Below are positions 8,398 to 17,765 of a DNA stretch of 64,000 nucleotides, one piece after another; the stretch's first letter is position 1, and every line of letters starts with the position of its first letter. The notes under the pieces were generated by a model. It did not search any database and was not told the origin of the DNA. It worked only from the letters and a program-made list of their open reading frames with translations. The stretch comes from CAZFJG01 sp964410915. GTDB lineage: Bacteria > Synergistota > Synergistia > Synergistales > JAFGMB01. Location: contig CAYPIU010000002.1 of the NCBI GenBank assembly GCA_964410915.1, positions 62,001-126,000 of the forward strand, read 5' to 3'. Position numbers and translations under genes: made by a program.

Positions 8398-9210
8398 TTA
8401 ACGTACAGGCACATAACCTTCGTTGGCTACTATTTCCTGACCGGCTGCACTGAGAATGAAAGTGATGAATTTACCGGCATCACCCTTTGGCCAGCCGTTA
8501 GTGAACATGTAAAGGTAGCGTGAAACAGGGTACACACCATTTTTGGCATTTTCAACTGTGGCTTCTATATCATTAACAGTAAGACCTTTTACTTCATCAC
8601 TGAGATACCCAATCCCGACATAACCAACAGAAAGTTTGTTCTTAGTTACGGTCTGCACCATAGCACCGTTGGAAGCAACCACAAGAGCTCTTTCGGTTAC
8701 ACGCTCTTTGTCCATTACGAGCTTTTCCCATACTTCATAGGTTCCGGAACTGGTATCTCTTCCAACAACAGCAATAGCCATTGAAGGTCCGCCAACTTCT
8801 TTCCAGTTGGTGATCTCGCCCATGTAGATCTTTTTCATCTGATCCAGGGTCAGATTCTTAACAGGATTGTCAGGATGTACAACAGGAACAATTGCGTCCA
8901 TTGCTACTGCATGAGGGACTGGATAGATACCCTTCTCGCAGCATGCCTTGACTTCCTGGTCCTTGATGAACCTGGAAGCATCAGCGATATCGGTGGAACC
9001 ATCGATAAGGGCCTTGATTCCATTTCCGCTTCCGCCGCCTGAAACACTGACTTTCACGTCGCTGTTTGCTTCCATGAACTTCTCAGCGCCAGCCTGTGCG
9101 ATAGGAAGAACAGTGGTGGACCCCTTGATAACGAGCTCGCCTGCAAAAGCCACACCCGCAAAAGCCATTACCATTAAACAAACTGCGATAACCAATGCCA
9201 TTTTTTTCAT
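8398..9210 (-). CDS. pstS: Phosphate-binding protein PstS
   Basis: Extracytoplasmic receptor that delivers phosphate to PstC/PstA. A signal peptide (charged MKKMAL, hydrophobic core, cleavage after AFA near residue 23) precedes the mature start GELVIKGSTTVLPIA. Phosphate ligands typical of the family are visible: STT after IKG, SGGGSGNG near 60, and GRDTSSGTYEVW near 150. The 270 residues fit the compact PstS type. There is no lipobox cysteine, so it is released or held by other means. It is first in the operon, under Pho-box repeats. Confidence 0.96.
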   Translation of the reverse strand: MKKMALVIAVCLMVMAFAGVAFAGELVIKGSTTVLPIAQAGAEKFMEANSDVKVSVSGGGSGNGIKALIDGSTDIADASRFIKDQEVKACCEKGIYPVPHAVAMDAIVPVVHPDNPVKNLTLDQMKKIYMGEITNWKEVGGPSMAIAVVGRDTSSGTYEVWEKLVMDKERVTERALVVASNGAMVQTVTKNKLSVGYVGIGYLSDEVKGLTVNDIEATVENAKNGVYPVSRYLYMFTNGWPKGDAGKFITFILSAAGQEIVANEGYVPVR

Positions 9211-9270
9211 AACTTGAAAAAACCTCCCTTATATTTGTCTCAGTGGACAAATGGAAGTCTACCTGCTACG

Positions 9271-9309
9271 TGTAACAATAATATTCCACTAATGTAACGG
9301 AAATGTAAC
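9271..9309 (-). promoter_or_regulatory. Pho-box direct repeats upstream of pstS
   Basis: On the minus strand GTTACA occurs three times, at 9309-9304, 9298-9293 and 9276-9271. The spacings are 11 and 22 bases, so all are on one face of the helix with a degenerate repeat between the last two. Tandem TT(A/C/T)ACA hexamers every 11 bases are the known binding pattern of PhoP in Bacillus. This is the expected site for the PhoB encoded in the same operon. Confidence 0.8.
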
Positions 9310-9392
9310 AATGAAATAATTCCTGCAATTGATCAACATATTGTCGGTAATTGAAATTATTCTCGGTTCCATATGCCATTTGGATATTAGTA

Positions 9393-10025
9393 TTACTCTC
9401 TTACACCAAGTGAAATTATTTTTGTAAAAGCCTTTTCCGCAGTCATGGGCAAATACTCTATCTGCTCTTCCTCAAAAAAAAGCACTATACCGGATGTCGG
9501 ATTGGGAGATGTAGGCATGAATAATGTAACATGAACTTTTTCTTTGATCTTTTGTCTTTTGGTCACAAAAGCAATCACATAACCGTTACCTACTGGAACT
9601 TTAGCCACACCAAGGTATTTTCCCTCAACCTGCCCTGCACCGCTGAAAGAAGATATGAGATCTTTCATGATCTTGTACCATGAACCAAGAAATGGTATGG
9701 ATATTATCAGTGTTTCGAGGTAATTTAATAGCCACTGTTCCCTTTTACGGAACTTGTATCCTGCATACGTTATAAACACTATTGTTATAACTGCAACTAT
9801 GGCGGTCATTTCAAAGGATTTGGTAATACCAAGAATATTCGTGCCTATCATAAGAACTGTCTCAACAAAAAACCTGATAATAAGCAAAAGAAATATTAAG
9901 GGGATAAAAACAAGAATCCCTGCAAAGAAATTCCTTGATATTTCTTTTGTTACGGGTGGTTTAGAATTTCCGTTTCCCTCATTTTCGAGTTTTGGATCTG
10001 TCTCGTCCATTGAAGATTCCTCCAT
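9393..10025 (-). CDS. DUF502 family membrane protein
   Basis: The 210-residue protein has a hydrophilic N-terminus, a first membrane segment at FAGILVFIPLIFLLLIIRFF and a second around TAIVAVITIVFITYAGY. A soluble C-terminal part includes IPFLGSWYKIMKDLI and MPTSPNPTSGIVLF, which are characteristic of DUF502. The family is widespread in bacteria and plants and has no assigned biochemical function. GGAGG precedes the ATG. It is transcribed towards pstS but has its own upstream region. Confidence 0.85.
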   Translation of the reverse strand: MEESSMDETDPKLENEGNGNSKPPVTKEISRNFFAGILVFIPLIFLLLIIRFFVETVLMIGTNILGITKSFEMTAIVAVITIVFITYAGYKFRKREQWLLNYLETLIISIPFLGSWYKIMKDLISSFSGAGQVEGKYLGVAKVPVGNGYVIAFVTKRQKIKEKVHVTLFMPTSPNPTSGIVLFFEEEQIEYLPMTAEKAFTKIISLGVRE

Positions 10026-10175
10026 TCATTGCCTCCTTCTAATTTTACCAGTCTTTACTGTCATCGTATTAAATATTTTACAGGTGAATATAAACCCTGA
10101 AAACAGGACCTCAATAACACGATCTGCTATCTCTATTTTAAAACACATACACTTTTAAACCGGAAAACTGTAATT

Positions 10176-10204
10176 TTGCATGTTAAATGAAATGACAATA
10201 TAAT
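10176..10204 (+). promoter_or_regulatory. Likely promoter of the HD-domain gene
   Basis: TTGCAT (10176-10181), a 17-base spacer and TATAAT (10199-10204) would start transcription near 10211, giving a leader of about 65 bases to the GTG at 10278. Confidence 0.65.
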
Positions 10205-10277
10205 CTTTTTATTAGATGCCGTTTTTTCGAGCAAACCCTATGTCAAAGTTTTAACTGCTAAGATATAAAGGACAGGA

Positions 10278-11513
10278 GTGAAATGGATTTTGATTACACG
10301 ATCTCTGATCGAAAGGATCTTTTCAGCCTCAAACATAGAAAGATGGAATGATCACCCAAGGCCTGCACAATTCACCGAAATGGCCAAACAGGCACATAAA
10401 TTCATTATTGCTTATGTAATAGCAAAATACGAGGAAGAATACTCCGGAAGCAGAATTGACTGGATACATCTTATTGAAGGGGGAATATTTGAATTTCTTC
10501 ACAGGGTCGTGGTTACTGATATAAAACCTCCTGTGTTCCATAAACTAATGGCAGATAAGGAACAGCGGGACAGGTTGAACAAATGGGTTCTTGAAAAACA
10601 TCTTGTTGAAGATTTCGAATTTCTTCCTGAAAATGTAACTGAAAGATTTATCAACTATTTTTCTTCGAATGAAGAATACCTCGAGAAAAAGATATTGAGA
10701 GCATCTCATTATCTTGCAACAAAATGGGAATTTGACTTTATATATGACTGGAGTAAAAAACTTTATGGAATTGAAAAAACACGGGAAGAGATCAATAGCC
10801 AGATAAATGAGCACAGAGACCTGAAAGCTGTCAGAGAAATGCTCACAAGTATTGAACTACCTGACGATAAAAAGGGTATCTACGGATTCATAGCTCTTGT
10901 TGGTCAACTAAGATTCCAGAAAAGATGGGCACAGACGCCCAGGATACCTCAAACATCCGTCCTTGGCCATTTGCTCTTTGTAGCAATTTTATCCTATCTG
11001 GTATCAATGGAAATTGGTGCATGTCCGAAGAGAAAATATAACAACTTTTATGGCGGACTTTTTCACGATATACCGGAAGTCCTGACGAGAGACATTATTT
11101 CCCCTGTTAAAAAATCTGTAGAGGGCCTTGACGAGATGATAAAGATGTATGAACGATCGGCAATGGAAGAAAGTATCTTCCCACTGATCCCCTCATCATG
11201 GCATAAAGAAATCCGATATTTTACAGAGTATGAATTTGAAAACAAAATAAGTTTCGGCAGGGACAATGCAGTAAAAATAGTCAGTGAAAAGATGATTCAG
11301 GGTAAATACAATGAAGACTGCTGGAACCCTATGGACGGAAAGATAATTGAAGCATGTGACAAGCTGGCTGCATTTATTGAAGCATCTCAGTCAATACACT
11401 CAGGCATTCATTCGAAAGGATTGGAAGACGGAATGAGCGGAATTTACTCCAAATATAACAAAACCCAGATAGCCGGGTTCCCCATGGGGCTTCTTTTCGA
11501 CTTTTTCAGATAA
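10278..11513 (+). CDS. HD-domain hydrolase
   Basis: Predicted metal-dependent phosphohydrolase of the HD superfamily (YfbR-like/HD_3 type), 411 residues. The N-terminal half is helical and opens MKWILITRSLIERIFSASN. The metal-binding HD pair is in GGLFHDIPEVLTRDII near residue 265, preceded by the His in SVLGHLLFVAIL and followed by EACDKLAAFIEA, whose Asp is the usual last metal ligand. The start is GTG at 10278 behind AAAGGACAGGA; an ATG five bases on is out of frame. Related proteins act on nucleotides, but the substrate here cannot be read from sequence. Confidence 0.85.
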   Translation: MKWILITRSLIERIFSASNIERWNDHPRPAQFTEMAKQAHKFIIAYVIAKYEEEYSGSRIDWIHLIEGGIFEFLHRVVVTDIKPPVFHKLMADKEQRDRLNKWVLEKHLVEDFEFLPENVTERFINYFSSNEEYLEKKILRASHYLATKWEFDFIYDWSKKLYGIEKTREEINSQINEHRDLKAVREMLTSIELPDDKKGIYGFIALVGQLRFQKRWAQTPRIPQTSVLGHLLFVAILSYLVSMEIGACPKRKYNNFYGGLFHDIPEVLTRDIISPVKKSVEGLDEMIKMYERSAMEESIFPLIPSSWHKEIRYFTEYEFENKISFGRDNAVKIVSEKMIQGKYNEDCWNPMDGKIIEACDKLAAFIEASQSIHSGIHSKGLEDGMSGIYSKYNKTQIAGFPMGLLFDFFR

Positions 11514-11538
11514 TATAAAAGACTGAAATACCTCAAAT

Positions 11539-11568
11539 CAGGTAACTGTCAGTTGGAACAGTTACCTG
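11539..11568. terminator. Hairpin between convergent HD and speD genes
   Basis: CAGGTAACTGT and ACAGTTACCTG form an 11-bp perfect stem with an 8-base loop in the short convergent gap. No long T run follows on either strand, so it may be a weak bidirectional terminator or a transcript 3'-end stabiliser. Confidence 0.5.
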
Positions 11569-11578
11569 AAATAAAGAA

Positions 11579-11995
11579 TTATCCTTTATTGTTTTTATTA
11601 CGCCGTTCCTCCCAGGTTATGAAGGAGTGGTAGAATTCTTTTTCTCCGTCATCGTTTAATCCCCGAGTGATCTCGGTAATATGAGTATGGGTCGATTTGA
11701 CTTGCTCTATGACATATTTCACAGCAACTTCAGGTAAACTCTGCTCCCCGCAAGTATATATATCAAGAGCCATATAGTTTTCTTCAGGCCATGTATGTAT
11801 AGAAAGATGTGATTCACTGATCACAACTACACCACTAACTCCATTTGGAGGAAAGCAGTGAAATGAAACAGACCATACCTGTGTATTTGCCTGTCTTGCT
11901 GCTTCGACAAGTATTTTCTGCATTTCCTGAACATTACCAATAATTTCCCCACATCCAGATGCTTCTACAATAAAATGATACCCTTTAGGTGACAT
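11579..11995 (-). CDS. speD: S-adenosylmethionine decarboxylase proenzyme (class 1b)
   Basis: Makes decarboxylated AdoMet, the aminopropyl donor for spermidine synthesis. The proenzyme self-cleaves at Glu61-Ser62 in SESHLSIHTWPE, Ser62 becoming the pyruvoyl group. The conserved His of FHCFPPNG and Cys of IYTCG are present. The 138 residues match the short bacterial/archaeal type, which dimerises. GGAAGGGGG precedes the ATG. No speE is adjacent. Confidence 0.95.
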   Translation of the reverse strand: MSPKGYHFIVEASGCGEIIGNVQEMQKILVEAARQANTQVWSVSFHCFPPNGVSGVVVISESHLSIHTWPEENYMALDIYTCGEQSLPEVAVKYVIEQVKSTHTHITEITRGLNDDGEKEFYHSFITWEERRNKNNKG

Positions 11996-12064
11996 TGTTA
12001 TCCCCCTTCCAGGAGAATGTCCCGGATTTATTTTTATCTTACACCACTAATTACAACAATAAAA

Positions 12065-12096
12065 GAAAAAACCGCCCCACAACATGAGGGGCGGTT
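12065..12096 (-). terminator. Terminator after tRNA-Ala
   Basis: On the minus strand ACCGCCCCTCATGTTGTGGGGCGGTTTTTT-type hairpin: arms CCGCCCC and GGGGCGG followed by six T. It lies 12 bases beyond the tRNA 3' end. Confidence 0.9.
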
Positions 12097-12107
12097 ATGT
12101 TATATTC

Positions 12108-12183
<76 letters not shown>

Positions 12184-12199
12184 TTATCCGCGCCCGACA

Positions 12200-12228
12200 A
12201 TTATACGAACCCTTATCAAGTCTGTCAA
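12200..12228 (-). promoter_or_regulatory. Promoter of tRNA-Ala
   Basis: Exact consensus TTGACA (12228-12223), a 17-base spacer and TATAAT (12205-12200), ending 16 bases upstream of the tRNA 5' end. Confidence 0.9.
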
Positions 12229-12317
12229 CTACATTTATGCAACATTTATTAAACAGAAATTTTTTGTTTTCTGTTGTATCATCAATGAATATACCTATAA
12301 AGGTTGGTGATTCTCTC

Positions 12318-14081
12318 GTGTTATTAAAGGAAAAGAGTTTCCAAAAAAAGATTTTTGCAACAGTATTTGTAATATTTCAGATATTTTTCTTGGCAAACCA
12401 TGGGATAGCAATAACACGAGGTCAAATGGCTGCCAATATATTAAGTACACTGAATATTCCCATTTCAACAAAATTACCTCATTTCTCAGATGTTTCCCCT
12501 GACCATCCATTTTATTCTTATATTGAAACAGCAAGAGCACTCGGGATAATATATCCGGGAGACCGATTCTATCCTGATTTAGAAGCCACTGTTGCTGAAG
12601 CAGTTCTTTTTGGCCTTAAAGCTATGGGTTTGCAGCATGAAGCAACTCTATCGCAGTTGTTTATCGTTGAGGAATATAGTGATATCCCTACCTTTATTCA
12701 GCCATATATCAATCTGGCACAAAAGATAGACCCACCTTTTCCAGAGAACCTGTTGAAGGATCCTGCATCAGATCTCTCAGAAAAAAAGATGCATTCTCTT
12801 GCTGACTGGATGGAACTCTGCAAGATCTCTATGACCTGGGACCTTACGATCCAAAACAATAATATTGATCTTATAATGCACAGAGAAGGGATCGGAAAAC
12901 CACCTGGCAAATGGACTATAAAGATCGCTGAGTTTTCTAAGAAAAAAACAGCAGAAAACCAATTGAAACTATTTGTCGAAACCGGAGAAAATGTTTTTAT
13001 TCAGAGAGATTCCTGTTCATACAACCTCTGCATTGGTCCTTTCCGCCACTATGGAAAAGCATGGGAAAAAATGAAGAGTATCAAATCAGGATTTGATGGC
13101 AAGATCATTCCTGCAGACAATATTTACAGCAAAGCTCTATTCTGGACAGCCCTCCGGTTTGATCCGGTAGAAGTTAAAACAGAGATAATTACAGCTCCGA
13201 AGATAAGCGGCTATAGATTACCTTTATCCTGGATGTCTGGGTATATGGGTGCAGAAGCAGCAGTAAATGGAGGCTTTTTCTATGGTAAAACACCATTAGG
13301 TTCTCTTGTTATTGATTCTATACCGATCAGTGGACCTTTAAATGGCCGTTCAGCCATAGGCTGGAACAGCAATGGGAAAATCAGTTTTGGTAACGGAGAG
13401 TTTCAGTCCTCACTTTTATCAGGTAAAGAGCGAATTCGGATCTCAACTTTCAATACTCCACCTCCGGCCAACGGGGTTGCACTATATACATCCGATTCAG
13501 GCACGTATGCAACTGACCTTCCCGATGATTGCCTGGAATTTACCGTTAATAACGGCCGGATCATAAAAATAAAACCCTGGGATCAAACAAATCACTTTAT
13601 ACCGCGTGAGGGGTATCTACTTGCTGCAAGAGGCTACTCGATCAGGAAAATGAGAATGATAGCACAAGATCAATCTCCTACAATATCAATAAAATGGCAG
13701 GATCCAACTATGGCTGGATCAGAATATATGGTTCAAGGAGGTCCTGTGATAATAAGAAATGGAGAAATTGTGAGAAATAACGAAGGGCTTTCAAAAAACA
13801 TTACAGACAAACGTCATCCACGTACTATTGTGGGGCATGACGGAAAATCCCTCTCGTTTATTGTGATTGATGGAAGAAGTTCCTGGCACAGCAGGGGAGC
13901 AACTTTACATGAAGCAGCCTCTCTGTTAAAAACAATGGGAATTGAAGAAGCCCTGAACCTTGACGGCGGTGGTTCATCTCAACTTATCTGGAGGAATAAT
14001 ATAATTAACCGGATATCTGGCGGAACGGAAAGAAAGTTACCATATTCCATAATATTCAATAAAGGCAAAACCGCGCCATGA
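12318..14081 (+). CDS. Exported SLH/SPOR-like/phosphodiester glycosidase protein
   Basis: Multidomain envelope protein. A signal peptide (KKIFATVFVIFQIFFLANHG) is followed by an SLH-like region (HFSDVSPDHPFYSYIETARA, then GIIYPGDRFYPD). The middle, around KWTIKIAEFSKKKTAENQLK to GPFRHYGKAWEKM, resembles a SPOR peptidoglycan-binding repeat. The C-terminal 250 residues are a NAGPA domain (DUF2233): VNGGFF, VQGGPVI, VIDGRSS and the hallmark NLDGGGSSQLIW. The family includes the human uncovering enzyme and bacterial glycosidases. The start is uncertain: GTG at 12318, seven bases after GGTGA and just before the signal peptide, fits better than ATG 12237, which lacks a ribosome site. Substrate unknown; a role in wall glycan or wall-polymer turnover is inferred. 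Confidence 0.8.
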   Translation: MLLKEKSFQKKIFATVFVIFQIFFLANHGIAITRGQMAANILSTLNIPISTKLPHFSDVSPDHPFYSYIETARALGIIYPGDRFYPDLEATVAEAVLFGLKAMGLQHEATLSQLFIVEEYSDIPTFIQPYINLAQKIDPPFPENLLKDPASDLSEKKMHSLADWMELCKISMTWDLTIQNNNIDLIMHREGIGKPPGKWTIKIAEFSKKKTAENQLKLFVETGENVFIQRDSCSYNLCIGPFRHYGKAWEKMKSIKSGFDGKIIPADNIYSKALFWTALRFDPVEVKTEIITAPKISGYRLPLSWMSGYMGAEAAVNGGFFYGKTPLGSLVIDSIPISGPLNGRSAIGWNSNGKISFGNGEFQSSLLSGKERIRISTFNTPPPANGVALYTSDSGTYATDLPDDCLEFTVNNGRIIKIKPWDQTNHFIPREGYLLAARGYSIRKMRMIAQDQSPTISIKWQDPTMAGSEYMVQGGPVIIRNGEIVRNNEGLSKNITDKRHPRTIVGHDGKSLSFIVIDGRSSWHSRGATLHEAASLLKTMGIEEALNLDGGGSSQLIWRNNIINRISGGTERKLPYSIIFNKGKTAP

Positions 14082-14188
14082 GCTGCAAACTAACAGAAAG
14101 TCAAGATATGGACAGAACAGGTAAGGTTACCCTTTCTGAATAAGAGCAACCATACCTAAATTTCTGTTTCAGGTACATAATTCAAAGA

Positions 14189-14632
14189 TCAGTCAATTTG
14201 TTCAGGAGAGATCTCCGGAAGATAGGAGGACAGTATATCCATAAGCTCCAGGTTTTTATTTTTTTCAATGGTTATAGTGACATTTTTGTTATCTCGCACA
14301 AAAGTTGCAACATTATTTTCAGCCGACTTGGAGATCCTTACGGCAGTTACTTCTTCCCAGGGTATAAGATCACGTCCTTTGCTACCCCATGTCCTGAATT
14401 CCTTGATAATGCCATCTTCTGTTAAAAATATCCTTTTCTCAAAACCCGCCACAAAGATACACCCTAATGCGATAACAGTATATGGGAATGTATATTGCAG
14501 TTTATGCATATCAGAGGAAAAAAAAGTATTAATGCTGTAAGCAAGAAGGGCGAAACCTGTAACAGCAATAAATAATCTCGCCCACTTTGGAAAAGGAACT
14601 GATGTTTTACCTTTCAAGAGCCAGGAGGACAT
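14189..14632 (-). CDS. Two-span membrane protein with a PH-like tail
   Basis: Not assigned to a named gene. The 147 residues have two hydrophobic segments (ARLFIAVTGFALLAYSI and FPYTVIALGCIFVAGF). A soluble beta-rich tail follows with LTEDGIIKEFRTWG and IPWEEVTAVRI, the pattern of bacterial PH-like domains attached to membrane anchors. The ATG at 14632 is six bases after GAGGTG; an in-frame GTG at 14641 is part of that site. It lies just downstream of clpC on the same strand, with about 60 bases between, and may be read from the clp transcript. Confidence 0.65.
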   Translation of the reverse strand: MSSWLLKGKTSVPFPKWARLFIAVTGFALLAYSINTFFSSDMHKLQYTFPYTVIALGCIFVAGFEKRIFLTEDGIIKEFRTWGSKGRDLIPWEEVTAVRISKSAENNVATFVRDNKNVTITIEKNKNLELMDILSSYLPEISPEQID

Positions 14633-14693
14633 ATAAAACACCTCAATTTAGATTTTTAATGAATGCAGAAAATATTACGATCTTCCAATACAT

Positions 14694-17150
14694 CTACTCA
14701 GGTTCTTTTTTTGAAAAGGCCAGTTCTTCTCCGCTTAAACCGACTTTGATCTTAACTCCATCTGAAAGGGTTCCCTCAAGGATCATGTCAGCCAGTCTGT
14801 CTTCAACAAGCTGCTGAATAGTTCTCCGAAGGGGGCGTGCCCCGAATTTAGGGTCATATCCCTTTTCAAGAATAAACTCCCTGGCCCCTGAAGAAACGGA
14901 AATATTAATATTTTTCTCACTAAGTCTTTCCATTAATTCTGCCATCATCAAATCGAAGATCTTGAACATTTCCTCTTTCTTCAACGTTCTGAAGATCACC
15001 ATTTCATCAACCCTGTTAAGAAATTCGGGACGGAAGGTTCTTTTTACAGCTTCCTTTATACTTGAGCTTATTCTGTCCCAGTCAAAATCATCTGATGAAT
15101 TATCGGCAAATCCAAGGGATCTTGACTTAAAGATATCCTTGGCTCCGACATTACTTGTCATAATAATCACAGCGTTCCTGAAATCGACTAAATGACCCTG
15201 CCCGTCAGTCAGTCTTCCATCTTCCATAACCTGAAGAAGAATATTGAAAACGTCCGGATGGGCCTTTTCTACTTCGTCGAAAAGGATCACTGAGTAAGGC
15301 CTTCTTCTGATAAGCTCTGTCAGTTTCCCCCCCTCTTCATATCCAACATATCCAGGAGGAGAACCGATAAGCTTGGCAACTTCATGCTTTTCCATATATT
15401 CACTCATATCCATTCTTACCATTGAATCCTCACTACCAAAAAGAAATCGGGCAAGGCATCTTGCCAGTTCTGTTTTACCCACACCAGTGGGACCGAGAAA
15501 AAGAAAAGTACCTATTGGTCGTCTTGGATTTTTTATTCCACTTCTTGTTCTTCTAATAGCCCTGGCAACTGCACTAACTGCTTCATCTTGACCGATAAGC
15601 CTCTGATGAATTTCCTGTTCCATTCTCATAAGTCGCTGACTTTCCTTTTCTGTCAGATGAAGAACCGGAATACCCGTCCACTCGGAAACGATTTCCGCAA
15701 CCTCTTCAGCATCAACTACCGGCTCAACCTTGTCCCGGCTTGAATGCCATTTCTTTCGCATTTCTTCAAGTTCTTCTGAAAGTTCCCGTTCCTGATCCCG
15801 AAAAGATGCAGCTTTTTCAAATTCCTGGGCATCTACTGCCGCTTCCTTTTCTTTACATGCCTGGTCAAGCTTTTTCTCATAAGTCCTCAATTCCGGAGGA
15901 AGTTCAAGAGTCTGCAATCTTGCCCTGGCGGCTGCTTCATCTATAACATCAATACCCTTATCAGGTAAAAATCTGTCACTTATGTATCTTGCTGATAGGG
16001 TAGCAGCGGAATTAAGCGCCGCATCTGTGATCTTTACCCTGTGGTGAGATTCGTATCTGTCTCTAAGACCTCTAAGTATAGCAATAGAACTTTCTATATC
16101 AGGTTCTTCAACCTTTACAGATTGGAAACGCCTTTCCAAAGCAGCATCTTTCTCTATATTCTTTCTGTATTCATCCATTGTAGTAGCACCTATAACCTGA
16201 AATTCTCCGCGGGCAAGAGAAGGTTTAAGAATATTTGCCGCATCCACAGCACCTTCAGCTCCCCCAGCACCAACTATAGTATGGATCTCATCAATAAATA
16301 TTATCACTTCTCTTGTCTCTGAAAGTTCCTTGACAAGTTTGCGCATTCTTTCTTCAAATTCACCACGATATTTTGTGCCGGCAACAAGATTGCCCATATT
16401 TAACTGAACAACTCTCTTATTCTGTAGAGGTTCCGGGACATCTCCAGATATGACTTTCTGAGCAAGACCTTCAATTATTGCAGTCTTACCTACACCAGGA
16501 TCACCAATAAGGACAGGATTGTTCTTTGTCCTTCTTGAAAGGATCTGAATAACTCGTTTTATCTCCCCGCTTCTTCCAATAACCGGATCCAGTTGATGCT
16601 TCTTTGCCATTTCAGTAAGGTCAATGCCCAATTGGTCAAGGCTGGGAGTTTTAGAACGCGACTTGCTTTTTCCGGATATCGATGAATTTGAAAGATCTTC
16701 AGAATTCTTTTCGGAACCGGCTGAAAAGTTTTTCAATGCTTCCCTGACCGAATCGATTTCAATGCCATTTGAAGACAGGATCTGGTATGCAATTCCTTCG
16801 CCTTCTGCAAGAAGACCAAGGAGTATGTGTTCTGTTCCAACATAGTTTACCTTGACATTCCGGGCCTCTCCTATTGCAAGATCGAGAACACGCTTAGCCC
16901 TTGGACTCAAAGGAAGATCTACCGGCCTTAGTTTTGCTGTCCTGGTACCAATCATTTCTTCGATCGCAGTTTTCATCGCTTCAGTATCAACACCAGAGTT
17001 CTGAATTACCTGAACAGCAACTCCTTCACCTTCTGCGATCAGCCCAAGAAGTATATGTTCTGTTCCAATTAGATCATGACCCAATCTTAATGCCTCTCTA
17101 TGAGCGAGCTGAACAACTTTTTTACCTCGCTCTGTAAAAAACTGCCACAT
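14694..17150 (-). CDS. clpC: ATP-dependent Clp protease ATPase subunit ClpC
   Basis: AAA+ unfoldase that feeds misfolded or tagged proteins to ClpP. In order over 818 residues: two N-terminal Clp repeats (1-145), AAA-1 with Walker A GDPGVGKTA and Walker B VIIFIDEIHT, and a coiled middle domain carrying a UVR-like stretch (EKEAAVDAQEFEKAASFRD). AAA-2 follows, with GPTGVGKTE, GYVGYEEGGKL and VILFDEVEKAHPD. The ClpP-docking loop contains LGF (SRSLGFADN), so it should pair with ClpP. It is the last gene of ctsR-mcsA-clpC and is expected to be heat-induced when CtsR releases its operator. Confidence 0.96.
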   Translation of the reverse strand: MWQFFTERGKKVVQLAHREALRLGHDLIGTEHILLGLIAEGEGVAVQVIQNSGVDTEAMKTAIEEMIGTRTAKLRPVDLPLSPRAKRVLDLAIGEARNVKVNYVGTEHILLGLLAEGEGIAYQILSSNGIEIDSVREALKNFSAGSEKNSEDLSNSSISGKSKSRSKTPSLDQLGIDLTEMAKKHQLDPVIGRSGEIKRVIQILSRRTKNNPVLIGDPGVGKTAIIEGLAQKVISGDVPEPLQNKRVVQLNMGNLVAGTKYRGEFEERMRKLVKELSETREVIIFIDEIHTIVGAGGAEGAVDAANILKPSLARGEFQVIGATTMDEYRKNIEKDAALERRFQSVKVEEPDIESSIAILRGLRDRYESHHRVKITDAALNSAATLSARYISDRFLPDKGIDVIDEAAARARLQTLELPPELRTYEKKLDQACKEKEAAVDAQEFEKAASFRDQERELSEELEEMRKKWHSSRDKVEPVVDAEEVAEIVSEWTGIPVLHLTEKESQRLMRMEQEIHQRLIGQDEAVSAVARAIRRTRSGIKNPRRPIGTFLFLGPTGVGKTELARCLARFLFGSEDSMVRMDMSEYMEKHEVAKLIGSPPGYVGYEEGGKLTELIRRRPYSVILFDEVEKAHPDVFNILLQVMEDGRLTDGQGHLVDFRNAVIIMTSNVGAKDIFKSRSLGFADNSSDDFDWDRISSSIKEAVKRTFRPEFLNRVDEMVIFRTLKKEEMFKIFDLMMAELMERLSEKNINISVSSGAREFILEKGYDPKFGARPLRRTIQQLVEDRLADMILEGTLSDGVKIKVGLSGEELAFSKKEPE

Positions 17151-17280
17151 TCGGCAAGCTCCTTTCTTAAATTGTCTCAGATCCCTGAAAAAATACCAGA
17201 AATGGAACTATTCAGATTCACAAGTATTTTACCTAACCCCTGGGAAAGGGATAAAAGGAACAATTTAAAATATATCCAGA

Positions 17281-17754
17281 TCATTTCTTCAATGAATCGA
17301 TTTCTTTTATCCTATCCCTCAAAATAGCAGCATATTCATAATTTTCGTCATTAATGGCTTTTTCAAGTTCCTTTTTACAGGCTGCTCTGACAGACCATAT
17401 ATCTTTTTTTTCGAAATCACCTGAAATTTCCGGATCTCTGTCAAACCCTTCGCGAAGGGGCTCAATATACTGGCAGAAGGATATTACGCATCTGTGACAA
17501 CCTGAACTTTTATCTTTTTTATACTTGGAATAGGTAACACCACAAAAATCACATAAAATTTCTATTCCAGAATGATCTTCTGAATCTTGCGTATCAAACA
17601 AGCTTTCACCTGTAAAACTGAAAAGCTCACCGGATGAAAATATCTTGAAAAGACAATCCAGACAAAGATCTATCTCAGAGTATTTACCACCGACTTCCTG
17701 GCTAAGGTGGAACGTGGCATATTTTTTCTTACAATTATCACAAAATACTCTCAT
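17281..17754 (-). CDS. mcsA: McsA-like zinc-finger/UVR protein
   Basis: Partner protein of the ClpC/CtsR stress system. Four CXXC motifs (CDNC, CLDC, CDFC, CHRC) form two zinc sites in the first 95 residues. The C-terminus is a UVR motif (KKELEKAINDENYEYAAILR). In Bacillus, McsA activates the arginine kinase McsB and helps inactivate CtsR. Here no mcsB lies between mcsA and clpC, so this protein may bind ClpC or CtsR directly, or the kinase may be elsewhere. Its 157 residues are slightly short. It is 11 bases from ctsR. Confidence 0.9.
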   Translation of the reverse strand: MRVFCDNCKKKYATFHLSQEVGGKYSEIDLCLDCLFKIFSSGELFSFTGESLFDTQDSEDHSGIEILCDFCGVTYSKYKKDKSSGCHRCVISFCQYIEPLREGFDRDPEISGDFEKKDIWSVRAACKKELEKAINDENYEYAAILRDRIKEIDSLKK

Positions 17755-17765
17755 ATACCCTCCTG

